Shown in pieces: positions 1-6,729 of a stretch of 16,470 nucleotides of DNA. Below the pieces are notes generated by a model. It searched no databases. It worked only from the letters and a program-made list of their open reading frames with translations, and was not told the DNA's origin. Every line of letters begins with the position of its first letter. The first letter of the stretch is position 1. Origin of the DNA: Brevundimonas sp. (GTDB lineage: Bacteria > Pseudomonadota > Alphaproteobacteria > Caulobacterales > Caulobacteraceae); the NCBI GenBank assembly GCA_020253595.1, contig JADCBH010000221.1, forward strand, positions 1 to 16,470. The letters are read 5' to 3'. A program made the position numbers and the translations under genes.

Positions 1-270
1 GCCCGGCTCGGCGTCGAAGCCCTTCTCCGCGATCAGGGCGATGAGATCAGGGTCATCGGGGGGCGAAAAGACGGCGGTGGCGACGGCCTGTTTGGCCCCG
101 GCGCGGACCAGACCTGCCTCCCCTCGCCCACCGAGGGCGAGGCCGAGGGCATCGAGGATGATCGACTTGCCCGCACCGGTCTCGCCGGTCAGCACGGTCA
201 GGCCGGACTCGACCTCAAGATCGAGCACATCGACCAGCACCACGTCGCGGATCGACAGGCGGATCAGCAT
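1..270 (-). CDS. recN: DNA repair protein RecN, N-terminal part (cut by window edge)
   Basis: RecN is an SMC-like ATPase that acts in double-strand break repair. The visible 90 residues begin MLIRLSIRDVVLVDVLDLEV and contain the Walker A loop GETGAGKS at about residues 29-36, followed by IILDALGLALGGR. This is the usual RecN N-terminal nucleotide-binding fold; the rest lies left of the window. The ATG at 268-270 fits the family N-terminus, which starts directly with the first beta strand. There is no clear Shine-Dalgarno sequence before it. It lies 67 bases after bamD on the same strand, so the two may be co-transcribed. Confidence 0.95.
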   Translation of the reverse strand, partial: MLIRLSIRDVVLVDVLDLEVESGLTVLTGETGAGKSIILDALGLALGGRGEAGLVRAGAKQAVATAVFSPPDDPDLIALIAEKGFDAEPG

Positions 271-337
271 GAGGGGACGTGTCGCGAGGCGTGATTCGTC
301 ATCGCCGCCACTCTAGACCAGAACAGTCCGGGAACGA

Positions 338-1180
338 TCAGCCCGGAATGATCCGCTGCAGCCAGCTTTCGCGGCGGGCGGTCGGCTCGGTCTCGGGACG
401 AACGCCTTCCTCGGTCAGGAGAGCGTAGGCCTCGGAATACCAGGGGCTGCCGGGATAGTTGTAGCCCAGCACCGCGCCGTTGCGGGTCGCCTCGTCCTTC
501 AGGCCGAGACCCAGATAAACCTCGACCAAGCGATACAGGGCTTCAGGAGTGTGGGAGGTGCGCTGGAAGGCCTCGTTGTCGACCACAGCTCGATAGCGGC
601 CGATGGCGGCGAGCGGCTGATTGGCGCGCTGATAGTAGCGGCCAATGGACATTTCTTTGCCCGCCAGCTGGTCGTTGACCAGGTCGATCTTCACCACGGC
701 GTCGGTGGCATAGGAAGAACCGGGATAACGTCTGGCGACGTCGCGCAGCGCCGCCAGCGCCTGCTCGGCCCGACCCTGATCGCGGCCGACATCGACGATC
801 TGTTCGAAGTGGCAGGTCGCGCGCATGTAGAAGGCGTAGGCGGCCGAGGGGCTGCCGGGGAAAAGTTGGATGAAGCGATCCGCGGCCGCGATCGATTCCT
901 CGTAGTTGCCGTTCTGATAGTAGGCGTAGATCTGCATCAGGATCGCCCGACGCGACCATTCCGAATACGGATGCTGGCGTTCGACTTCCTGGAAGTAATC
1001 GACGGCGTCGGCCCAGCGGCTGCGCTGAAGCCGCTCGTAGCCGGTGTTGTAGAGCAGCTCGACAGGGCGCTCCTCATAGGCGAGGCGAGGACGGTTGGCA
1101 CCGCCATTGCAGGCCGCCAGCGTCAGCGTGGAGACGGCCACCAGAGCCAGGACGGACGAAGACCGCAGGGAGATCGGCAA
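338..1180 (-). CDS. bamD: Outer membrane assembly lipoprotein BamD (ComL)
   Basis: BamD is the essential TPR lipoprotein of the BAM complex, which inserts beta-barrel proteins into the outer membrane from its periplasmic side. The 280-residue product is the usual length. It has a hydrophobic signal and a lipobox LAAC with the lipidated Cys at residue 24, then tetratricopeptide-like helices from about residue 40 to 255 (for example LYNTGYERLQRSRWADAVDY and DRFIQLFPGSPSAAYAFYMR). The start is a TTG at 1180. A TGA lies in frame five codons upstream, no ATG precedes the signal peptide, and an AGAGG sits seven bases before the TTG. It precedes recN on the same strand and is divergent from prs. In many alphaproteobacteria lpxC lies immediately upstream; it does not here. 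Confidence 0.96.
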   Translation of the reverse strand: MPISLRSSSVLALVAVSTLTLAACNGGANRPRLAYEERPVELLYNTGYERLQRSRWADAVDYFQEVERQHPYSEWSRRAILMQIYAYYQNGNYEESIAAADRFIQLFPGSPSAAYAFYMRATCHFEQIVDVGRDQGRAEQALAALRDVARRYPGSSYATDAVVKIDLVNDQLAGKEMSIGRYYQRANQPLAAIGRYRAVVDNEAFQRTSHTPEALYRLVEVYLGLGLKDEATRNGAVLGYNYPGSPWYSEAYALLTEEGVRPETEPTARRESWLQRIIPG

Positions 1181-1300
1181 GTCGAAACCTCTTCACGCGC
1201 CGCCGGAACCGTCCTTGAACGATAATCCGGACATCGAGACGGCGTTCTCTAGCACCGGCGTTTGACGCGCGCCATGCGCCGGATACGCGGCGATGACGGC

Positions 1301-1328
1301 TTGCGACGAACCCGGCGGCTGCTAAAGA
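1301..1328 (+). promoter_or_regulatory. Candidate housekeeping promoter for prs
   Basis: TTGCGAC (1301-1307) and GCTAAAGA (1321-1328) are separated by 13 bases. This resembles the Caulobacter sigma-73 pattern as I recall it (TTGACGS, 10-14 bases, GCTANAWC). It lies in the 205-base divergent gap between bamD and prs and would give a leader of roughly 50 bases. A possible minus-strand -10 (GCTAGAGA, 1253-1246) faces bamD, but I found no matching -35. Confidence 0.4.
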
Positions 1329-1385
1329 GCGCGCCACACAGACCCGTCGTCATTGGCGGCGTGATGACGGCGAAAGGATGACCGG

Positions 1386-2318
1386 ATGAAGCTGCTCGCA
1401 GGCAACTCGAACCGGACCCTGTCCCAGGCCATCGCCGACCACCTCGACATGCCCTTGACCAAGGCCCAGGTGAAGCGGTTCGCCGACAACGAGGTGTTCG
1501 CGGTCATCGAGGAGAACGTCCGGGGCGAAGACGTCTTTGTCATCCAGTCGACCAGCTATCCCGCCAACGACAATCTGATGGAGCTGCTGATCTGCATTGA
1601 CGCCCTGGTCAGGGCCTCGGCGAGACGGATCACGGCGGTCATGCCCTACTTCGGCTACGCCCGGCAGGATCGGAAGACCGGTGGACGCACCCCCATCTCG
1701 GCCAAGCTGGTAGCCAACATGATCACCCGGGCCGGAGCGGATCGCGTGCTGACCATGGATCTGCATGCCGGGCAAATCCAGGGCTTCTTCGACATCCCGA
1801 CCGACAATCTGGTGGCCACGCCGGTGCTGGCCCAGGACATCAGGGATAACTACCAACGCGGCAATCTGATGATCGTTTCGCCCGACGTGGGCGGTGTGGT
1901 GCGGGCCCGATCCCTCGCTGAGCGGTTGAACGTCGATCTGGCCATTGTCGACAAGCGCCGCCCCCGCGCGGGCGAGAGCGAGGTGATGAACATCATCGGC
2001 GACGTCGAGGGACGCGAATGCATCCTGTTCGACGACATCGTCGATTCGGGCGGCACCCTGGTGAACGCCGCCAAAGCCCTGATGGACGCCGGCGCGACCC
2101 AGGTCTCGGCCTACATCAGCCACGGCGTCCTGTCGGGTCCGGCGGTCCAGCGGGTGACCGACGGCCCTCTGAAAGAACTGGTCATCACCGATTCCATCGA
2201 ACAGCCAATGGAAGTCGTAAACTGCGCCAAGATCCGCTCGGTGCCCGTCGCACCGCTGATCGGCGAGGCCATCCGCCGCATCGCCAATGAAGAGTCGGTG
2301 TCGAAACTGTTCGACTGA
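1386..2318 (+). CDS. prs: Ribose-phosphate pyrophosphokinase (PRPP synthase)
   Basis: It makes phosphoribosyl pyrophosphate from ribose 5-phosphate and ATP in the cytoplasm, feeding purine, pyrimidine, NAD, histidine and tryptophan synthesis. The 310 residues match the normal bacterial length. Visible motifs are the catalytic flexible-loop region RQDRKTGGR (93-101), DLHAGQIQGFF (125-135) with the conserved His127, and the PRPP-binding loop FDDIVDSGGT (215-224; the family more often has DTGGT). The ATG at 1386 gives the standard start MKLLAGNSN and is preceded by an AAAGGA about ten bases upstream. No frameshift or unusual insertion is visible. Confidence 0.99.
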   Translation: MKLLAGNSNRTLSQAIADHLDMPLTKAQVKRFADNEVFAVIEENVRGEDVFVIQSTSYPANDNLMELLICIDALVRASARRITAVMPYFGYARQDRKTGGRTPISAKLVANMITRAGADRVLTMDLHAGQIQGFFDIPTDNLVATPVLAQDIRDNYQRGNLMIVSPDVGGVVRARSLAERLNVDLAIVDKRRPRAGESEVMNIIGDVEGRECILFDDIVDSGGTLVNAAKALMDAGATQVSAYISHGVLSGPAVQRVTDGPLKELVITDSIEQPMEVVNCAKIRSVPVAPLIGEAIRRIANEESVSKLFD

Positions 2319-2327
2319 GAAGGCGTT

Positions 2328-2356
2328 CGGGCGGATCATGGCCTCAAATCCGCCCG
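2328..2356 (+). terminator. Stem-loop just after prs, possible terminator
   Basis: A perfect 9-bp stem (CGGGCGGAT at 2328-2336 with ATCCGCCCG at 2348-2356) encloses an 11-base loop and begins ten bases after the prs stop. No T-run follows, so it may be a weak terminator, an mRNA 3' end stabiliser, or chance in GC-rich DNA. Confidence 0.4.
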
Positions 2357-2402
2357 GCGCCAGGCGTCTGCTGACCGGATAGAACAACGGGGAGTTCGTC
2401 TC

Positions 2403-3605
2403 ATGCGTCCAGTTGCCCTCGCGCGGGCCGCCGCGTCCATCCTGGCCGTGGTGCTCGTCGCCGGATGCGCCGCAGGACCGTCGGAGGAGCAACTGCGTGC
2501 AGAGGCCCAAGCGGAGCTGGCCGCCGTCCAGGCCCGGGCCCAGGCGGCCCGCCCACCGATCTCTCTGAACAGCAATGTCATCCAGGAAGCGGCGGTCTAT
2601 CTGGCCTATACCCGGGACATGGCGACCCTGCGGGGCGGGTTCGAAAGTCCCCAGGCGATCCAGCAGGCCCTGCGTCGCGGCGCGGCCTATGACGCCCGGC
2701 AGGTGTCGCGCGGTCTGATCGCCTATGCCGCCATACTGGCCATGCAGTCGCCGGAGTTCGTGACCGGAGTGCAGACCTTCGCGCGCGACCGGACGACGCG
2801 GAACGCCATGGTCGACCGGATCGTGGGCAACCCCGCCTCGGCCTCGACCCTGCCTGGCGCGGATGCCGCCGCCGGCCTGATTATCGCGACCCTCGAAGAC
2901 GACATCCGCCAACTGCGCGAGGCGGCGGACTCGGTGGAGAACGACGCCTACGCCATCCAGGCCGACGGCCGCACCAGCTGGGCCAGGGTCCATGTGGCCG
3001 ACCGCGAGAGCCGCCTGGCCACTGTCAGATCGCTGAGCCGCCCGAACCTCGCTCCTGCCGAGGAAGCGGCGCGACTGTCGGCGGCCGTGCAGTCCGGATC
3101 AGGGCTGGGCGTCACCGGGACCGATCGCCGTCGGGCCGCGCCCTATCCGCAGTCGGTCGAGAACGCCCTGGCGCTCGCGGCACTCGCCCTGCTGGACGGC
3201 GCGGGCGAGAACGCCCGGGCCAACACCGACGCCCTGATGTTCGAACGCCAGAGCCTGGACTGCTTCGAAAGCTCAAAGTTGAATCTGTTCCAGTGTCTGG
3301 CCGCGTCGCGGCCGCACTACGAGGACATGTTCTGTCTCGGCCGCCATGTCGTGCGCGACCTCGGACAATGCGCGCGCGGTACGGTGCTACCCGCCGGCCA
3401 GGTCACGGTCGGTGCTCCCACCCAGAGCCGGGCGGCGACGGCACCACGCCCCACTGTCGAGCAACCTGCGACACGGCCAGCCGCGACCCTGCCCGCGCCT
3501 GCGACGTTATCGCCCCCGGCGCAGCAGGCACCCTCGCAGACCCAATCCCCGTCGCTCAGCGCGACACAGCGTCTCAACTCCGGAATCGCGGCGCCGGAGA
3601 GTTGA
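2403..3605 (+). CDS. Lipoprotein of unknown function with four-Cys C-terminal module (paralogue A)
   Basis: I do not recognise a named family. The 400-residue product has a signal peptide and lipobox VAGC (lipidated Cys22), then a short Ala/Glu/Gln-rich helix (25-50). A mostly helical body follows, with conserved blocks such as QQALRRGAAYDARQVSRGLI (87-106) and TLPGADAAAGLI (149-160). The C-terminal module has Cys at 287, 298, 311 and 323 within the motifs SKLNLFQCLAASRP and YEDMFCLGRH. The last 75 residues are low-complexity Ala/Pro/Thr/Gln. GGGGAG at 2389-2394 is a good ribosome binding site for the ATG at 2403. The downstream gene is a clear paralogue. Expected location is a membrane face in the periplasm; role unknown. 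Confidence 0.9.
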   Translation: MRPVALARAAASILAVVLVAGCAAGPSEEQLRAEAQAELAAVQARAQAARPPISLNSNVIQEAAVYLAYTRDMATLRGGFESPQAIQQALRRGAAYDARQVSRGLIAYAAILAMQSPEFVTGVQTFARDRTTRNAMVDRIVGNPASASTLPGADAAAGLIIATLEDDIRQLREAADSVENDAYAIQADGRTSWARVHVADRESRLATVRSLSRPNLAPAEEAARLSAAVQSGSGLGVTGTDRRRAAPYPQSVENALALAALALLDGAGENARANTDALMFERQSLDCFESSKLNLFQCLAASRPHYEDMFCLGRHVVRDLGQCARGTVLPAGQVTVGAPTQSRAATAPRPTVEQPATRPAATLPAPATLSPPAQQAPSQTQSPSLSATQRLNSGIAAPES

Positions 3606-3716
3606 ACTCGCCCGTCGGGATTAACCGTCGGAAAACGATCGGCGGCGCTTTATAACTCCCCACACCTGCCGAGGCCGTATCGAGGCCGGGCAACGATCTC
3701 AGTTGGGAAGCTTTCC

Positions 3717-4784
3717 ATGCGTCATGGCCAAATGCGCGGCTTGATAATCGCCGCGGCCGTCGCCGCCGTGATGTCGGCCTGTTCCAAGCCTGAGCCAGTG
3801 GTGATCGTCGAGGCCCCGCCGCCTCCGCCGCCCCCGCCGCTCGCCCTGAACCAGGGTGTGGCCGATGCGGCCTCCATCTACGTCGCCTTCATCCGCGACG
3901 TGAGCAGTATCCCCGCTGGCGGCTTCCAGGACGCGGAGTCCATCCAGGCCGCCATGCGCCGGGGTGCCGCCTATGATCCGGCGACCCTTTCGCGCGGCAT
4001 GATCGCCTATGGATCCATTCTGGCGCTTCAGTCGCCGGAGTTTGTGCAGGGCGTTCGGTCCTTTGCCGTGGATCCGGCAATCCGAGCCGAGCTCGTCGCC
4101 AATATCTCACGCGATCCCACCTATGCCGCGACCCTGCCGGGGGCCGACGCCGCCGCCGGGCTGATCGTGGCGACCCTGAACCAGGACGTGGCCGCCCTGA
4201 CCGCCATTGCCGAGGGCGTGGAAGGCGATGCCTACACCATCCAGGAACGCCGCGATCCGCGCCGCCGCTGGGCCGTCCAGCCCATCGCAAACCGTGAAGT
4301 GCGGCTGGATTCGGTCAAAACCATCTCGGCCGGACAGATGCTGCCGTCCGCCGAGGATTCGGCCCGGCTGTTCGCCGCCGCCAACAGCGGTTCGGGCCTG
4401 TCGCTGGCCGGATCGGCGTCGTCAGGGCCGTATACGCCCGCCGTCGTTCATGCGCTGGCCATCGCTGCGCTCGCGGCTCTGGGTGCCGGTGGCGAAGATG
4501 CGCGCAGCAACACCGAAGCTCTATCCATCGAGGCCAATGCGCAGTTCTGCCTCGATATGTCCAAGTTGAACCTGTTCCAGTGCCTGGCGGCCTCGCGGCC
4601 CAGCTATGAGGACATGTTCTGCATCGGCCGCCACATCGTGCGGGACCTGGCGACCTGCACGACCGAGGCCGTGACGCCGCGCACCCTGGCCCCGGCACCC
4701 GACACCATGATCGCCGAGGTCAGCCCTGTCGCGGCCGAAGCGACGACCGCGGCTCTGGAGGCCACGGAGCCCGGGCCGAACTGA
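3717..4784 (+). CDS. Lipoprotein of unknown function with four-Cys C-terminal module (paralogue B)
   Basis: This is a 355-residue paralogue of the preceding lipoprotein. Its lipobox is MSAC (lipidated Cys22), followed by a run of eight prolines at 34-41 that the first copy lacks. The body aligns throughout, for example AAMRRGAAYDPATLSRGMIA, QSPEFVQGVRSFA and TLPGADAAAGLIVATL. Cysteines at 278, 289, 302 and 314 have exactly the same spacing as in paralogue A. The C-terminal tail is shorter and Ala/Thr/Glu-rich. GGGAAG at 3705-3710 supports ATG 3717; the ATG six codons in (MRGLIIAAA) would also keep the signal. TATAAC at 3651-3656 could be a -10, but no convincing -35 precedes it. Function unknown. 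Confidence 0.9.
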   Translation: MRHGQMRGLIIAAAVAAVMSACSKPEPVVIVEAPPPPPPPPLALNQGVADAASIYVAFIRDVSSIPAGGFQDAESIQAAMRRGAAYDPATLSRGMIAYGSILALQSPEFVQGVRSFAVDPAIRAELVANISRDPTYAATLPGADAAAGLIVATLNQDVAALTAIAEGVEGDAYTIQERRDPRRRWAVQPIANREVRLDSVKTISAGQMLPSAEDSARLFAAANSGSGLSLAGSASSGPYTPAVVHALAIAALAALGAGGEDARSNTEALSIEANAQFCLDMSKLNLFQCLAASRPSYEDMFCIGRHIVRDLATCTTEAVTPRTLAPAPDTMIAEVSPVAAEATTAALEATEPGPN

Positions 4785-4814
4785 TCGCGGCCGGGCGGTT
4801 GCGCCGCAGGGCGC

Positions 4815-4843
4815 TTGCGTGTAATAGCCCGCGCTCTTGAATT
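4815..4843 (+). promoter_or_regulatory. Weak candidate promoter upstream of rplY
   Basis: TTGCGT (4815-4820) and TGAATT (4838-4843) are 17 bases apart, with GCTCTTGA (4833-4840) as an alternative -10. The gap from 4785 to 4909 also holds a 5-bp GCGCC/GGCGC hairpin at 4801-4814. A GC-rich imperfect hairpin lies at about 4861-4889 in what would be the rplY leader. None is strong. Confidence 0.22.
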
Positions 4844-4909
4844 CGAGGGTTACGACCCCGCCTGTGCGCGCCCGTCGGCGCAGGCGTATTTGTCATTGAG
4901 GCGAGCCAG

Positions 4910-5530
4910 ATGGCCGAGATCATTCTGAACGTGGACGTCCGCGAAGGCGTCGGCACCGGCGGCGCGCGCGCCACCCGTCGCGCGGGCGCGGTCCCGGGCA
5001 TCCTGTACGGCGGCGGCAAGGCGCCGGTGGCCATCTCGGTGAACGAGAAGGACTTCCGCAAGAACCTCTACACCGGCAAGCTGCTGGGCCACCTGGTGAC
5101 CCTGAAGTACGGCTCGGAGACCCAGCCGGTCATCGCCAAGGACGTGCAGTTCGATCCGGTCACCGACCGTCCGCTGCACTTCGACCTGATGCGCGTCGAT
5201 GAAGACCAGACCATCAAGATCGAGGTCCCGGTCCACTTCATCAACGAAGACCAGTGCAAGGCCTTCCGTGAGGGCGGCTCGCTCGAGATCGTGCGCCACA
5301 CGGTCGAGATCATGGTCCCGGCGAACCACATCCCGGAAGACCTGATCGTCGACCTCGCCGGCCACCAGCTGGGCGACACCATCCGCTGGTCGGACGTCAA
5401 GGTTCCCGCCGACGTCAAGGCCACCATCGCCGACCGCGATTTCGTGATCGCCTCCATCAAGTCATCGTCGGCCGGCAAGTCTGCCGTGGGCGCTGACGCA
5501 GAAGAGGGTGGCGACGGCAGCGAGGGCTGA
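4910..5530 (+). CDS. rplY: 50S ribosomal protein L25/general stress protein Ctc
   Basis: L25 binds 5S rRNA in the central protuberance of the large ribosomal subunit. This is the long Ctc form (206 residues): the N-terminal L25 beta-barrel (about 1-95) includes GGARATRRAGAVPGILYGGG. It is followed by the TL5/Ctc C-terminal beta domain (about 98-190; for example EVPVHFINEDQCKAF and GHQLGDTIRWSDVKVP). A short flexible Gly/Glu/Ser tail ends the protein, as in many alphaproteobacteria. GAGG at 4898-4901 stands eight bases before ATG 4910. It is followed by a strong intrinsic terminator and then pth, a common rplY-pth order. Confidence 0.98.
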   Translation: MAEIILNVDVREGVGTGGARATRRAGAVPGILYGGGKAPVAISVNEKDFRKNLYTGKLLGHLVTLKYGSETQPVIAKDVQFDPVTDRPLHFDLMRVDEDQTIKIEVPVHFINEDQCKAFREGGSLEIVRHTVEIMVPANHIPEDLIVDLAGHQLGDTIRWSDVKVPADVKATIADRDFVIASIKSSSAGKSAVGADAEEGGDGSEG

Positions 5531-5554
5531 TCGCCCACTTCCTGTACAACTCGG

Positions 5555-5592
5555 AAACGGCCTCTTCCGGACACGGGCGAGGCCGTTTTCAT
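5555..5592 (+). terminator. Intrinsic terminator between rplY and pth
   Basis: AAACGGCCTC (5555-5564) pairs perfectly with GAGGCCGTTT (5579-5588) around a 14-base loop and is followed by a T-rich stretch (TCATTT). This is the clearest rho-independent terminator in the window. It ends only about 14 bases before the pth start codon. Confidence 0.8.
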
Positions 5593-5605
5593 TTCGGTTG
5601 ACGCC

Positions 5606-6223
5606 ATGCTGATCATCGCCGGCCTGGGCAACCCGGGCACCAAGTACGAGAAGAACCGCCACAACATCGGCTTCATGGCCGTGGACGAGGTCGCGCGTCG
5701 GTGGCGCTTCGGGGCGGAGCGGGCGAAGTTTCAGTCGGTGATCGCCGAGGGCGAGGTCGAGGGGACCAAGGTCCTCCTGTTGAAGCCTCAGACGTTCATG
5801 AACAATTCCGGCCATGCGGTCGGAGAGGCGGCGCGCTTCTACAAGGTCACGCCCGACCGGGTGATTGTGTTCCACGACGAGATCGATCTGGCACCCGGCC
5901 GGTTTCGCATGAAGACGGGGGGAGGCGCAGCCGGTCAGAATGGCGTGCGCAGCCTGATCAGCCAACTGGGACCGGACTTCCGCCGCGCGCGGATGGGCGT
6001 CGGGCATCCGGGGCGGCCGGAACTGGTTCACGCCCATGTGCTGAGCGATTTCCACAAGGCCGAGCAGCCCTGGCTGGAGGCCCTGCTGAACGCCTGCGCC
6101 GACGCCCTGCCCTTTGCCGTTCGCGGCGAGGACGAGCGCTATCAGGCCGAGGTGCTGCGGTTGGCACCAGCGCCCAAGTTCAGCCCGCGCCAGGCGGCGC
6201 AGGGGCAGGGCTCGGGCGAATAG
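5606..6223 (+). CDS. pth: Peptidyl-tRNA hydrolase
   Basis: Pth releases peptides from peptidyl-tRNAs that drop off the ribosome, recycling tRNA in the cytoplasm. The 205-residue product opens with GLGNPGTKYEKNRHNIGF (6-23), including Asn9 and catalytic His19, equivalent to E. coli Asn10 and His20. FMNNSG (64-69) follows, then catalytic Asp94 in FHDEIDLAPG (89-98). At the position of E. coli His113 (GGHNGLKD) this protein has Gln111 (AGQNGVRS). The C-terminal tail is slightly long and Gln/Gly-rich. There is no clear Shine-Dalgarno sequence, and the start lies directly behind the rplY terminator, so expression may depend on read-through. Confidence 0.98.
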   Translation: MLIIAGLGNPGTKYEKNRHNIGFMAVDEVARRWRFGAERAKFQSVIAEGEVEGTKVLLLKPQTFMNNSGHAVGEAARFYKVTPDRVIVFHDEIDLAPGRFRMKTGGGAAGQNGVRSLISQLGPDFRRARMGVGHPGRPELVHAHVLSDFHKAEQPWLEALLNACADALPFAVRGEDERYQAEVLRLAPAPKFSPRQAAQGQGSGE

Positions 6224-6264
6224 CCGCGCTTCCCAACCTGCCATCCATCCGCTAACGCCGCCCC

Positions 6265-6657
6265 GTGCACCGATCACAGGCCGAAACTTGGTCGACCTGG
6301 CGCTCGCTGGCCTTCCTGGCAGCGACGTTTGCGATCGTGTTCGGGAGCCTGCTGCCGTTCGCGGCACTGGCGGCCTCCACGCCGGGTCATCCCATCGTCA
6401 TCTGCTCGGCCGAGGGTCCCAAGACCATCGCCACCGGCGTCGACGGCGAGCATGGCGGGACCAAGGGCATGGCCGGGGCCGAGTGCGCCGCCTGCGTCCT
6501 GGCCTTCACCGCGGACCTGCCTGCGCCGCCAGTGATCGAGCGCGGCGCGACACCGACCACCCGTCCGGCCAACCTCGTCGTCCTGCAACATGCGGCGGCC
6601 CCGCCACCCGCGCGCGGTCCACCCCGACCGCATTCCACCGCGCCACCCCAGACCTGA
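6265..6657 (+). CDS. DUF2946 (CruR-like) protein, putative copper-sensing upstream ORF
   Basis: This is a 130-residue ORF with a GTG start. A TAA lies four codons upstream in frame, so this is the earliest start; no Shine-Dalgarno is evident. It has a hydrophobic segment at about 14-38, then VICSAEG (Cys47), a CXXC motif C74-A-A-C77, a triple proline at 113-115 and RGPP at 117-120, ten residues before the stop. The hydrophobic N-terminus, ICxxxG and CXXC fit DUF2946. CruR (BP2923) of Bordetella pertussis belongs to this family. As I recall, its nascent chain senses copper through CXXC, stalls on a C-terminal RAPP motif and gates Rho termination before a TonB receptor gene. It sits 41 bases after pth and 72 before the receptor. 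The regulatory role is inferred; it could instead be a small membrane copper protein. Confidence 0.8.
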   Translation: MHRSQAETWSTWRSLAFLAATFAIVFGSLLPFAALAASTPGHPIVICSAEGPKTIATGVDGEHGGTKGMAGAECAACVLAFTADLPAPPVIERGATPTTRPANLVVLQHAAAPPPARGPPRPHSTAPPQT

Positions 6658-6720
6658 ACCAGACCGACCGATCCCCCGCACGTGCCGAACCCGGCCGCGT
6701 GCCCGACTGTCCCTGATTCA
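6601..6720 (+). promoter_or_regulatory. C-rich, G-poor stretch; candidate Rho utilisation region before the receptor gene
   Basis: By hand count these 120 bases contain 61 C and 27 G, a strong C-over-G excess typical of Rho loading regions. It covers the 3' end of the DUF2946 ORF, including the RGPP codons (6613-6624), its stop and most of the gap to the receptor gene. A ribosome paused at RGPP would cover its beginning. Confidence 0.4.
6678..6702 (+). promoter_or_regulatory. Hairpin in the gap before the TonB receptor gene
   Basis: GCACG (6678-6682) pairs with CGTGC (6698-6702) and GCCG (6684-6687) with CGGC (6692-6695), leaving small internal bulges. No T-run follows, so it is not an intrinsic terminator; it could pause polymerase or sequester the region before the receptor start at 6730. 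Confidence 0.35.
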
Positions 6721-6729
6721 GGAATCTCC

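Noticed and set aside
1350..2993. A 547-codon open frame on the minus strand across prs and the first lipoprotein gene.
   Set aside because: It lies antisense to well-recognised genes, has no family motifs, and is rich in Gly, Arg, Asp and His as expected from GC-rich antisense reading.
3612..3631. Direct repeat CCGTCGG (3612-3618 and 3625-3631) upstream of the second lipoprotein, as a possible operator.
   Set aside because: Seven-base repeats of this composition are expected by chance here (CCGTCGG recurs near 4871), and no other operator feature is seen.
6682..6729. A GTG start for the TonB receptor 16 codons upstream.
   Set aside because: The ATG at 6730 has an AGGAA at good spacing and begins a normal signal peptide; the extension would disrupt it and lies inside a hairpin.
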